Assembly (NCBI GenBank): GCA_963997635.1
Contig: CAXEND010000020.1
Coordinates: forward strand, 1-25,651
Source: GCA-2728135 sp002728135
Lineage (GTDB): Bacteria; Pseudomonadota; Alphaproteobacteria; UBA828
Length of the DNA stretch: 25,651 bases
Direction: 5' to 3'
A program made the translations under genes and the position numbers. Below the pieces are notes generated by a model that saw only the letters and a program-made list of their open reading frames with translations, did not search any database and had not been told where the DNA came from. Of the stretch, positions 17,535-24,779 are shown piece by piece. Position 1 is the stretch's first letter. Every line of letters begins with the position of its first letter.

Positions 17535-18527
17535 TCAGATCAACCCCGCAAGAGGAGATGATGGGTCTGCATAAAGCTTCTTTGGCATTCGACCTGCTAA
17601 ATATGCAATTCTGCCTGCAATTATTGCATGGCGCATTGCTGAAGCCATTGCAACAGGATTCTTTGCATGAGCAATAGCCGTATTCATTAAAACACCTTCA
17701 CAGCCTAGTTCCATGGCTTGGGATGCATCCGAAGCAGTTCCCACTCCTGCATCAACTAAAACTGGTATGTTACTTTGCTCAACAATTATACGTATTGTGA
17801 CTGGGTTTTGAATGCCTAGGCCAGAACCAATCGGAGCCGCGAGCGGCATTATTGCTACACAACCCATATCCTCAAGACGCTTTGCCATGATTGGGTCATC
17901 AGAGCAATATACCATAACATTAAAGCCTTCTTTAATAAGTAGCTCTGCTGCAATCAAAGTCTCAGGCATATTTGGGTATAATGTCTTTTCATCCCCTAGA
18001 ATTTCTAATTTAACAAGAGTCCAACCTCCTGCCTCTCGAGCTAATCTAAGTGTTCTAACGGCTTCTTCTGCAGTATAACAAAAAGCAGTATTTGGAAGAA
18101 AAGTATAAAATTTTGGGTCTATGTAATCAACTAACATAGGAGCATTTGGATCTGTTATATTTACCCTTCTTACAGCAACTGTAACTATCTCGGCACCCGA
18201 GGCACTTATAGCCTCTGCAGTTTCTTCAAAGTCCTTATATTTACCAGTCCCAACAATTAGGCGTGAATCATAAATTTTACCAGCTAGATTCCAACTATCT
18301 GCATCACTTTTAGAAAAATTTGTATCCATACCTCCACCTATAAAATGAACGATCTCAATTTTATCACCGTCTTGAACAATTATATCTGAATAATGGCCTT
18401 TTGGTATTATTTCTAGATTACATTCAATTGCAACTTTAGCAGAATCAACTTCAAGTGTAGTTAGTAAATCTTTAATAGATAAAGAATCTTGAAATTCTTG
18501 AGTCTCTCCGTTAATGGTAATTTTCAT
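17535..18527 (-). CDS. thiG: ThiS-ThiG fusion: sulfur carrier protein + thiazole synthase
   Basis: This 330-residue cytoplasmic protein makes the thiazole part of thiamine from deoxyxylulose phosphate, dehydroglycine and sulfur. Residues 1-66 are a complete ThiS (MKITINGETQEF to IVHFIGGG), and the ThiG TIM barrel follows from about 75 (NLAGKIYDSRLIVGTGKY). The Schiff-base lysine is K173 in LVKLEILGD, and the phosphate-binding GSGLG and VLVDAGVGTASDA motifs are present. ThiS normally carries sulfur as a thiocarboxylate on its C-terminal Gly, so in a fusion GGG (64-66) is internal. Such fusions are known in alphaproteobacteria. A Met directly follows GGG, so separate translation of ThiG is conceivable. 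No TPP riboswitch was seen upstream, and the gene stands alone here, without thiO, thiE or thiF. Confidence 0.94.
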   Translation of the reverse strand: MKITINGETQEFQDSLSIKDLLTTLEVDSAKVAIECNLEIIPKGHYSDIIVQDGDKIEIVHFIGGGMDTNFSKSDADSWNLAGKIYDSRLIVGTGKYKDFEETAEAISASGAEIVTVAVRRVNITDPNAPMLVDYIDPKFYTFLPNTAFCYTAEEAVRTLRLAREAGGWTLVKLEILGDEKTLYPNMPETLIAAELLIKEGFNVMVYCSDDPIMAKRLEDMGCVAIMPLAAPIGSGLGIQNPVTIRIIVEQSNIPVLVDAGVGTASDASQAMELGCEGVLMNTAIAHAKNPVAMASAMRHAIIAGRIAYLAGRMPKKLYADPSSPLAGLI

Positions 18528-18673
18528 ATTTTTACTTTCATTATAATAATCTTATACTATTAATTAGTATGGGCTTACACGCTAAAATTTCAATATATGT
18601 TTAGTTATCAAAGAATAAGAATGATACTATTTACCTATGTGTTATACATCCTTATAGGTTAGGATATTTTATA

Positions 18674-19132
18674 ATGAATAAAATAATTATGATCTTAAAT
18701 GGGCCCAATTTGAACCTTCTTGGTCAACGTGAAACTGAAGTATACGGTCACAAAACACTTGATGACCTAAAAGATATTTGCATGAAGACAGTAGAATCTT
18801 CTATTTTCCAGATTGATTTCCGCCAATCAAATTATGAAGGTGAGCTAGTTCAATGGGTACAGGAATGTAATAATTCAAATGTTGCTGGGCTTATAATTAA
18901 TGCTGGTGCCTACACACATACATCGATTGCCCTTCTAGATGCTTTAAAAACTCAAAAAACCCACATTATTGAATTACATCTTTCCAATATATATAGGCGT
19001 GAAGATTATAGATCTCATTCCTTTATATCTGAGGCTGCAAATGGAATTATTTGCGGTTTAGGAAGTATAGGTTATCAGTTAGCTATAGAAGCCATTATAA
19101 AATTAAACCAAGAAAAAACTAAAGATAAATAA
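18674..19132 (+). CDS. aroQ: 3-dehydroquinate dehydratase, type II
   Basis: This 152-residue enzyme performs step three of the shikimate pathway, dehydrating 3-dehydroquinate by anti elimination, usually as a dodecamer. Type II signatures are complete: ILNGPNLNLLG (7-17), R19 and catalytic Y24 in the lid loop GQRETEVYG, FRQSNYEGELV (49-59), INAGAYTHTS (75-84, with N76 and H82), and catalytic H102 in ELHLSNIYRRE. AGGA near 18660 is a distant ribosome binding site. It leads a tight same-strand run with accB (22-base gap), accC and aat; the aroQ-accB-accC order is common in proteobacteria. The 146-base gap to the divergent thiS-thiG gene must hold both promoters. Confidence 0.96.
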   Translation: MNKIIMILNGPNLNLLGQRETEVYGHKTLDDLKDICMKTVESSIFQIDFRQSNYEGELVQWVQECNNSNVAGLIINAGAYTHTSIALLDALKTQKTHIIELHLSNIYRREDYRSHSFISEAANGIICGLGSIGYQLAIEAIIKLNQEKTKDK

Positions 19133-19154
19133 ACTACCATCGGAGCGACCTATC

Positions 19155-19649
19155 ATGTCTCAAATAAAAGTCGACAAAAAAACCATCCGTTCGTTGGCTC
19201 AATTATTGGATGAAACAGGTTTAACAGAAATAGAAATTGCTGATGGTGATAAGCGTCTGCGGTTATCAAAACTGTTTGACAACCACAACAAAACAATTGC
19301 TTTAGCTGAGAACAATGATACCACAACAGCCTTAAATTCGCGTACAAATGAGGTCGTATCCAGTCAAGAAAATTTTGATTCTGAAATTTCCAAAGAGCAA
19401 GAAATAAATCACTCAGGAGGAGTCACCTCTCCACTAGTCGGAACAGTATATCGTAGTCCAGAACCAGGGGCTTCTCCGTTTATAACTGAAGGAGATATAG
19501 TAGAAGAGGGTCAAACATTACTAATTGTGGAAGCGATGAAGACCATGAATCCTATTAAAGCTCCTAGAGCCGGTAGAGTATCAAAAATATTTGTAGAAAA
19601 CGCATCACCAATTGAATTTGGTGAATTGTTAGTAATTATTGAACAATAA
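19155..19649 (+). CDS. accB: Biotin carboxyl carrier protein of acetyl-CoA carboxylase
   Basis: This 164-residue protein carries biotin between the carboxylase and carboxyltransferase of acetyl-CoA carboxylase, the first committed step of fatty-acid synthesis. The N-terminus (MSQIKVDKKTIRSLAQLLDE) is the usual AccB helix. A low-complexity linker rich in N, S, T and E (about 45-88) joins it to the biotinyl domain (about 89-164). Biotinylated lysine K129 sits in VEAMKTMNPI; the family consensus is EAMKMMN, so one Met is replaced by Thr, a mild variant. GGAG at 19142-19145 lies nine bases before the ATG. The accC start follows 31 bases after the stop. Confidence 0.96.
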   Translation: MSQIKVDKKTIRSLAQLLDETGLTEIEIADGDKRLRLSKLFDNHNKTIALAENNDTTTALNSRTNEVVSSQENFDSEISKEQEINHSGGVTSPLVGTVYRSPEPGASPFITEGDIVEEGQTLLIVEAMKTMNPIKAPRAGRVSKIFVENASPIEFGELLVIIEQ

Positions 19650-19680
19650 ATGTAAAAACAAAGTGAATGAAAATATAGTT

Positions 19681-21027
19681 ATGTTTGATAAAGTTTTAAT
19701 AGCAAATCGGGGCGAGATTGCAGTAAGAATTAATAGAGCATGCCAAGAACTTGGTATAAAAACCGTTGCTATTCATTCAACTGCTGACTCAGATGCCATG
19801 CATGCACGTATCGCTGACGAATCAGTATGCATTGGGCCAGCTAACTCTAAAGATAGTTATTTAAATATTCCCGCTATAATTGCCGCAGGTGAAATTACGA
19901 ACGCTGATGCAATCCATCCAGGATATGGTTTTCTCTCTGAGAATGAAAAATTTGCAGATATTGTGGAGGAACACGGTTTCACCTTTATAGGGCCAACAGC
20001 AGAACATATTCGCTTAATGGGGGATAAAGCTAGAGCAAAAATTACAATGAAGGAATGTGGTATTCAGACAGTACCAGGATCGGAAGGTTCACTTGGAACT
20101 AACTATGATGAAATTCACACCGTAGCAGAATCTATTGGTTACCCAATTTTAGTCAAAGCTGTATCGGGTGGTGGTGGCCGTGGAATGCAAAAAGTGGAAA
20201 ATGAAGAAAATTTGATTAGTTCTATAGCAAGTGCCAAAGCAGAATCTAAAGCTGCTTTCGGAGATGACTCAATTTACCTAGAGAAGCTTATAGAGCGCCC
20301 TCGTCATATTGAAATACAAATAATTGCAGACACCTACGGAAATGTAATTCATCTTGGAGAACGTGATTGTTCAATTCAAAGACGACATCAAAAATTATTG
20401 GAAGAAGCTCCCTCCCCCGCTCTTAATTCTGATGAACGAGACATAATTGGCAATAAAGTTGTAAATGCAATACAAAATCTTGGTTATCGCGGAGTAGGAA
20501 CCGTCGAATTTCTATATTCTAATGGAGAATTTTATTTTATAGAAATGAATACACGCATCCAAGTTGAGCATCCAGTGACAGAATCCATTACAGGTATTGA
20601 CTTGGTAAGAGAACAAATTCGAATAGCGTCGGGTGCCCCATTAGATCATAATCAAAGTGATATAAATTTTTCCGGACACTCGATTGAGTGCAGAATAAAT
20701 GCTGAGAATCCTGAAGATTTCCGACCAAGCCCAGGTCTTGTTTCTGGATATCATCCTCCTGGAGGCCCTGGTGTCAGAGTCGATTCCGCATTATATCAAG
20801 GATATATAATACCTTCATATTACGATAGCTTGATATCAAAACTAATTGTTCACGCACCAACAAGAAATGAATGTCTTATGAGATTACGCAGGGCACTAGA
20901 TGAATACGTTATTTCGGGAGTGCAGACGACTATACCGTTCCACTTAAAAATAATGCAAAATGCCGACATAGCAAACGGTACATATGATATTCAATGGCTG
21001 GACAGGAATAAAGATAATCTTAAATAA
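19681..21027 (+). CDS. accC: Acetyl-CoA carboxylase, biotin carboxylase subunit
   Basis: This 448-residue ATP-grasp enzyme carboxylates biotin on AccB with ATP and bicarbonate. The start at 19681 gives MFDKVLIANRGEIAVRI, the conserved N-terminus, and a length equal to typical AccC. A TTG further upstream at 19639, overlapping the end of accB, would add 14 unconserved residues and is rejected. Visible motifs are the N-terminal Rossmann-like biotin carboxylase domain, the glycine-rich loop AVSGGGGRGMQ, RDCSIQRRHQKLLEEAPSP, EMNTRIQVEHPVTE (ATP, metal and bicarbonate site) and the C-terminal RINAENPEDFRPSPG segment. All expected catalytic segments are present. Co-transcription with accB lets carrier and carboxylase be made together. 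Confidence 0.97.
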   Translation: MFDKVLIANRGEIAVRINRACQELGIKTVAIHSTADSDAMHARIADESVCIGPANSKDSYLNIPAIIAAGEITNADAIHPGYGFLSENEKFADIVEEHGFTFIGPTAEHIRLMGDKARAKITMKECGIQTVPGSEGSLGTNYDEIHTVAESIGYPILVKAVSGGGGRGMQKVENEENLISSIASAKAESKAAFGDDSIYLEKLIERPRHIEIQIIADTYGNVIHLGERDCSIQRRHQKLLEEAPSPALNSDERDIIGNKVVNAIQNLGYRGVGTVEFLYSNGEFYFIEMNTRIQVEHPVTESITGIDLVREQIRIASGAPLDHNQSDINFSGHSIECRINAENPEDFRPSPGLVSGYHPPGGPGVRVDSALYQGYIIPSYYDSLISKLIVHAPTRNECLMRLRRALDEYVISGVQTTIPFHLKIMQNADIANGTYDIQWLDRNKDNLK

Positions 21028-21059
21028 ATTATTATAACTGATATTAGAGATAACTTATC

Positions 21060-21740
21060 TTGATCCCTTTAACACCTGATCTAATACTCAATGCGTATGC
21101 CTGTGGAATTTTTCCTATGGCAGAGTCACATACCAACAAAGAAGTATTTTGGGTAGATCCTGAAGTTCGTGGTATAATTGACTTGGATCACCTTCATATA
21201 TCTAGAAGTCTAACACGTGTAATAAAGTCTAACCGCTTTAAAATAAGTGTAAATAGAGATTTTAGATCTGTAATAAAAGGATGCTCTGAACTCGGCCCAA
21301 GTCGCCATGATAGCTGGATAAATGAATCGATTTTTAATGTTTTTTGTGAATTACAAGAACTCGGATATGCTCACAGTATAGAGATTTGGCTTAATAAAAA
21401 GTTAGTTGGAGGATTATATGGTGTATCGATTGGTGCTGCATTTTTTGGTGAAAGTATGTTTAGTAAAGAGAGCAACGCTAGTAAAATAGCACTTGTACAT
21501 CTTGTTGACCGCCTTAGACACGGAAATTTTATTTTATTAGATACCCAATTTGTAACACCACATCTTGCAAGTCTAGGGGCAAAAGAAATACCCAGAGGCA
21601 TTTATTTAGATAAACTTAAGATTGCTGTTGGAAGAGAAGCAAATTTTTGCAATCCTGATCATTCTCCCGTTTGTGGAGCTAAACCGGAATCAATTTGTTT
21701 TTCTTCTTCATCTATGCAGCGAAGTACCCAAACGTCATAA
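21060..21740 (+). CDS. aat: Leucyl/phenylalanyl-tRNA-protein transferase
   Basis: Aat transfers Leu or Phe from tRNA to proteins with N-terminal Arg or Lys, marking them for ClpAP through the N-end rule. The 226-residue product has LTPDLILNAYACGIFPMAE at the start, VFWVDPEVRGII, LVGGLYGVSIGAAFFGESMFS and the ASKIALVHLVDRL segment, all family hallmarks. The only usable start is TTG at 21060: an in-frame stop lies at 21051-21053 and the conserved N-terminus begins almost immediately. Conserved sequence ends near residue 190-200. The last 27 codons lie antisense over the 3' end of the DUF2155 gene (82 shared bases), so the tail is probably not functional. It is last in the aroQ-accB-accC run. 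Confidence 0.93.
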   Translation: MIPLTPDLILNAYACGIFPMAESHTNKEVFWVDPEVRGIIDLDHLHISRSLTRVIKSNRFKISVNRDFRSVIKGCSELGPSRHDSWINESIFNVFCELQELGYAHSIEIWLNKKLVGGLYGVSIGAAFFGESMFSKESNASKIALVHLVDRLRHGNFILLDTQFVTPHLASLGAKEIPRGIYLDKLKIAVGREANFCNPDHSPVCGAKPESICFSSSSMQRSTQTS

Positions 21741-22081
21741 ACAGGATGTTCCAACGGATTAAGTCCCGGACTTGAAGCAAACATCCAACCTTTAAATAAA
21801 GGATTTAGTTGTTCTCCGCTTCTTATCTCATCTATACTCAAATAAACAGCACTTTCTGGTGGGTCTTCGGGCGGAGTTGAATGACAAATAAACATGTTAA
21901 TTTCTAGTGTACCAAAGAGTTCAGGCTTACCAACCTCAATAAAAATTTCAGATACTCTTGCAGTAACCTTGTCTAATGCCATAAGTGATGCAGAATTACT
22001 TGATATAAAGGATGAGTTTGCAATCCCCGTGTAAGAGAAAAAAACACACAATAAAATAAAAGAAAAAAATTTGAATTTCAA
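21659..22081 (-). CDS. DUF2155 domain-containing secreted protein
   Basis: The 140-residue product has a signal peptide (MKFKFFSFILLCVFFSYTGIA) and a DUF2155 domain: ALDKVTARVSEIFIEVGKPELFGTLEI, FKGWMFASSPGLNPLEHPVYDVWVLRC. The family is alphaproteobacterial, often near aat and mlaD, and has no firm function; the FGTLEI and HPVYDVWVL segments resemble those of its members closely. The start is TTG at 22081, with GGGA about ten bases upstream; an ATG just upstream meets a stop at once. It starts 20 bases after mlaD and is probably co-transcribed with it. Its last codons (IDEEEKQIDSGLAPQTGE) overlap the 3' end of aat on the other strand. Confidence 0.85.
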   Translation of the reverse strand: MKFKFFSFILLCVFFSYTGIANSSFISSNSASLMALDKVTARVSEIFIEVGKPELFGTLEINMFICHSTPPEDPPESAVYLSIDEIRSGEQLNPLFKGWMFASSPGLNPLEHPVYDVWVLRCIDEEEKQIDSGLAPQTGE

Positions 22082-22101
22082 ATTTTGTTAATCCCAATCA
22101 T

Positions 22102-22542
22102 TTATTCACTACCAAATACAAACTGGCCTATAAGTTGATCAATCATAATTGATGATTGAGTATAAGTTATGATGTGCCCTTCCCTCATCATTTCATCAGC
22201 ACCACCAGGTTCTAAGTTAACATACTTGCCCCCTAACAAACCATCGCTAACAACTGCTGCTGTTGAATCTGTTGGTAGTTCTATATTCTCTGAAATACTC
22301 ATTTTCACTACAGCTTGATAAGTCAGAGGATCTAAGTTTTGTCCTATAACAGAACCAACTTTTATTCCACCAACTCTTACATCAGCCCCTCTAACAAGCC
22401 CATCTATACGAGTAAACTTTGCTGACACCTCATACCCTGAGATAGTTGCCACACTGCTACGTGTATAAGCAAAAACGATGAACGCTATTGCAATAGCAAG
22501 AACGACTCCACCCATAATTGTTTCTGCAACACCTCTCGACAT
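22102..22542 (-). CDS. mlaD: Outer-membrane lipid asymmetry maintenance protein MlaD (MCE domain)
   Basis: MlaD is the periplasmic, inner-membrane-anchored ring of the Mla phospholipid transport system, working with the MlaFEB ABC transporter. The product is 146 residues from ATG 22542: an N-terminal membrane helix (about 8-28) and one MCE domain (about 36-114) with ISGYEVSAKFTRIDGLVRGADVRVGGIKVGSV and GLLGGKYVNLEPGG. GAGG lies eight bases before this ATG. A GTG two codons upstream would be only two bases from it, so 22542 is preferred. The other mla genes are not in the window. In many related genomes an NDUFA12-like gene separates mlaD from DUF2155; here only 20 bases do. Confidence 0.92.
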   Translation of the reverse strand: MSRGVAETIMGGVVLAIAIAFIVFAYTRSSVATISGYEVSAKFTRIDGLVRGADVRVGGIKVGSVIGQNLDPLTYQAVVKMSISENIELPTDSTAAVVSDGLLGGKYVNLEPGGADEMMREGHIITYTQSSIMIDQLIGQFVFGSE

Positions 22543-22548
22543 GTTCAC

Positions 22549-22870
22549 ATCCTCACTAAAATACCACCAACAAAAAGTATATTATATATAATCTAGTGTT
22601 TATAATAAACTACGCATGTTGCTTAACCAAATATAAAAGTGATTGTTTAGTATCATTAAACAGATAAACAATTTATGTGTAATCTATAATTTATCTTAGA
22701 CTATAGTGAGTTATTAAGTCATATAGAGTTAATCTTGACTCTATACTAAGCTATAAAGAATTAATTTTTTAACGTATCAAATGTTTATTTTCTAATTGTT
22801 TAGAGGAAATTTATATAGAATTATGAATTTACACCAATATATTATAAATTAAAAAAAGAGCATTTATAAT
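22549..22870. other. AT-rich divergent intergenic region with one notable inverted repeat
   Basis: These 322 bases lie between the divergent mlaD and PhyH-family genes and have no credible ORF. The composition is extremely AT-rich. One clear inverted repeat, TATAGAGTT (22722-22730) with GACTCTATA (22737-22745), forms nine pairs including one G-T, around AATCTT. Related half-sites (ctatagt near 22701, ctatact near 22741, ctataaa near 22751) surround it. No run of T follows the stem directly, so an operator is more likely than a terminator; this is inference. Confidence 0.5.
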
Positions 22871-23758
22871 ATGACCCCTGAATCTATTCTTAAAAATCCA
22901 CCAAAAGTTCTTAAGCAAAGCCTTAGAAAAAAATATTTCTCAGAAGGTTTTTTATTTCTGGAAAATATGATGGATAAATCAATGCTAAGAAGGCTTCATT
23001 TAAAAATAGGTCAAGCTATAGAAGAGAGTAGAGTCTTAAAATCCTCAAATAAAAAATTTGACCTTGAACCTGACCATAGTAACGAATTGCCCCGACTGCG
23101 TAGATTAACCCAGCCGGTTGAATATTATAAAATTTTTTGGGAATTCGCTAAAAGTTCTATCATAACTGATATTGCCGAGGATTTACTTGGACCAGATATA
23201 ATGTTTCATCACTCAAAGTTAAACTTCAAATGGTGCTCTGGCGGAGAAGAAGTAAAATGGCATCAAGATATGCCATTCTGGCCTCATACAAATGATAGCG
23301 TATTAACAATAGGGCTTTATATTGACGATGTATCTACAGAAATGGGTCCTTTAGGAGTAATTCCCAGAAGTCATTTGGGGCCAATATTTGACCATTATAA
23401 TCAAGAAGGTACATGGACTGGTGCAATATCACCAAAAAGGAGGAAGTCTTTAAATCTACAAGACGCAGTCTATTTAGAAGGTGAAGCTGGCTCCATTACT
23501 ATTCATCATTGCAGAACAATACATGGCTCTAAACCAAACACACATCCTGACCAGTATCGCCCACTATTATTAAATACATTTTCATCAGCGGATGCTCTCC
23601 CAATAACAATTAACCCAACACCGTCAAGATATGATAGATATATTGTCAGGGGTAGGCCATCCTTAAATGTACATATGGAACCATACAACGGTAAACTGCC
23701 TCCAGACTGGTCCAAAGGATATACATCAATTTTTGCTCTGCAACAAAAGGACCTCTAG
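22871..23758 (+). CDS. Phytanoyl-CoA dioxygenase (PhyH) family Fe(II)/2-oxoglutarate oxygenase
   Basis: This 295-residue enzyme belongs to the PhyH family, non-heme iron oxygenases that couple 2-oxoglutarate decarboxylation to hydroxylation of varied substrates. The facial triad is visible: H131 and D133 in WHQDMPFWPH and the distal H218 in HHCRTIHGSKPN. R230 in QYRPLLLNTF should bind 2-oxoglutarate. A GPLGVIPRSH segment (159-168) is typical. Substrate cannot be told; phytanoyl-CoA itself is unlikely in a bacterium, and acyl or secondary-metabolite hydroxylation is possible. The gene follows a long AT-rich gap and is separated by 178 bases from the crotonase gene, so a joint pathway is only a guess. 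Confidence 0.9.
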   Translation: MTPESILKNPPKVLKQSLRKKYFSEGFLFLENMMDKSMLRRLHLKIGQAIEESRVLKSSNKKFDLEPDHSNELPRLRRLTQPVEYYKIFWEFAKSSIITDIAEDLLGPDIMFHHSKLNFKWCSGGEEVKWHQDMPFWPHTNDSVLTIGLYIDDVSTEMGPLGVIPRSHLGPIFDHYNQEGTWTGAISPKRRKSLNLQDAVYLEGEAGSITIHHCRTIHGSKPNTHPDQYRPLLLNTFSSADALPITINPTPSRYDRYIVRGRPSLNVHMEPYNGKLPPDWSKGYTSIFALQQKDL

Positions 23759-23807
23759 AGAATAGTTTTTAAAATTCTAATTAGAGACTTATAGATAAAC
23801 ACGATCT

Positions 23808-23827
23808 AAAACATATATATGTTTTTT
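23808..23827 (+). terminator. Possible AT-rich terminator after the PhyH gene
   Basis: AAAACATATATATGTTTT (23808-23825) is a perfect 18-base palindrome whose right arm runs into six T (23822-23827), about 50 bases after the PhyH stop. The stem has only one G-C pair, so it is weak, and in this AT-rich DNA it may be chance. Confidence 0.3.
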
Positions 23828-23936
23828 CTTTAAACTAAAAATAATTAGAATAAATGAATACTTTTCATACAATTAATTATCATGGCAAACTAGCCTCATA
23901 TTATTAAATATTCATACCTATGCGTAGGAGAGAAAA

Positions 23937-24734
23937 ATGGGTGATCCAGTTTTAACCAATGTTGAAGGTCCTATAGCTACAATAACTCTTAATCGTCCGA
24001 AAGTACTCAATGCGCTTAATGCAGAACTAGCAGATAATCTTTTTCATGAGCTTGCACGTTTGGAAAATAAAAAAAATGTTCGATGTTTAATTATTCAAGG
24101 AAATGGTGGGCACTTTATGGCTGGTGGAGACCTTAAATCATTCAAAGATGAACTTGTAAAAGAATCAGACGATAGGAAACGTTATTTTGAGTTATTTGTT
24201 GGCAAGGTTCATCCAATTATTCAATCTATGAGAAGAATGCCAAAACCAATTATAGCCAGTGTAAATGGAGCAGCCGGAGGTTTTGGAATGAGCCTTATGA
24301 TGGCTTGCGATTTAGTAATAGCAGCTGAGGATACAGTGTTTACTATGGCTTACTCAAACATTGGAACAAGTCCAGATGGATCATCTACCTGGTTTTTACC
24401 GAGGATTGTTGGACTAAGAAAAGCTATGGAGTTAGCACTATTGGCCGAACGTTTTGATGCAAATACAGCCCAAAATCTAGGCCTAATCAATCGAATTGTT
24501 ACTAGCGATCTTCTTAATGAACACGTAAATAATTTAGCTCAACAGCTAGCAAATGGACCAACCCAAGCATACGCAAACACTAAATTTCTACTAAACCGGT
24601 CCTTAGAATCAGGTCTAGACTCACAGTTACAAGCAGAAGCCGAGTGCTTTGCGGAATGTGCTTCTACGGATGATTTTAAAGAGGGTATATTATCATTTGT
24701 TGAGAAACGTAAGGCGAAATTCATAGGAAAATAA
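23937..24734 (+). CDS. Enoyl-CoA hydratase/isomerase family protein (PaaG-like crotonase)
   Basis: The 265-residue product has the crotonase fold: LNRPKVLNALN (18-28), GHFMAGGDLKSF (oxyanion-hole region), PKPIIASVNGAAGGFGMSL and the C-terminal trimerisation helices. At the position of the first hydratase Glu there is GGFGMSL, with no Glu, and the second reads SPDGSSTWFLPR, giving an Asp. This single acidic pattern is that of PaaG and enoyl-CoA isomerases rather than true hydratases, so an isomerase role is favoured. Whether it works in phenylacetate or fatty-acid breakdown is unknown; no paa or fad genes are nearby. AGGAG at 23926-23930 lies six bases before the ATG. Confidence 0.9.
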   Translation: MGDPVLTNVEGPIATITLNRPKVLNALNAELADNLFHELARLENKKNVRCLIIQGNGGHFMAGGDLKSFKDELVKESDDRKRYFELFVGKVHPIIQSMRRMPKPIIASVNGAAGGFGMSLMMACDLVIAAEDTVFTMAYSNIGTSPDGSSTWFLPRIVGLRKAMELALLAERFDANTAQNLGLINRIVTSDLLNEHVNNLAQQLANGPTQAYANTKFLLNRSLESGLDSQLQAEAECFAECASTDDFKEGILSFVEKRKAKFIGK

Positions 24735-24779
24735 ATAGTTTTTTAACCATTTCAACAAAGATCTGCTAAAGGACATGAA

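Noticed and set aside
18528..18673. TPP riboswitch upstream of the ThiS-ThiG gene
   Set aside because: Read on the minus strand, the 146 bases contain no CTGAGA-type THI-box core; only a short AT-rich inverted repeat at 18554-18570 is present.
19639..19680. TTG start for accC overlapping accB
   Set aside because: The 14 extra residues are not conserved; MFDKVLIANRGEIAVRI from 19681 is the normal AccC start.
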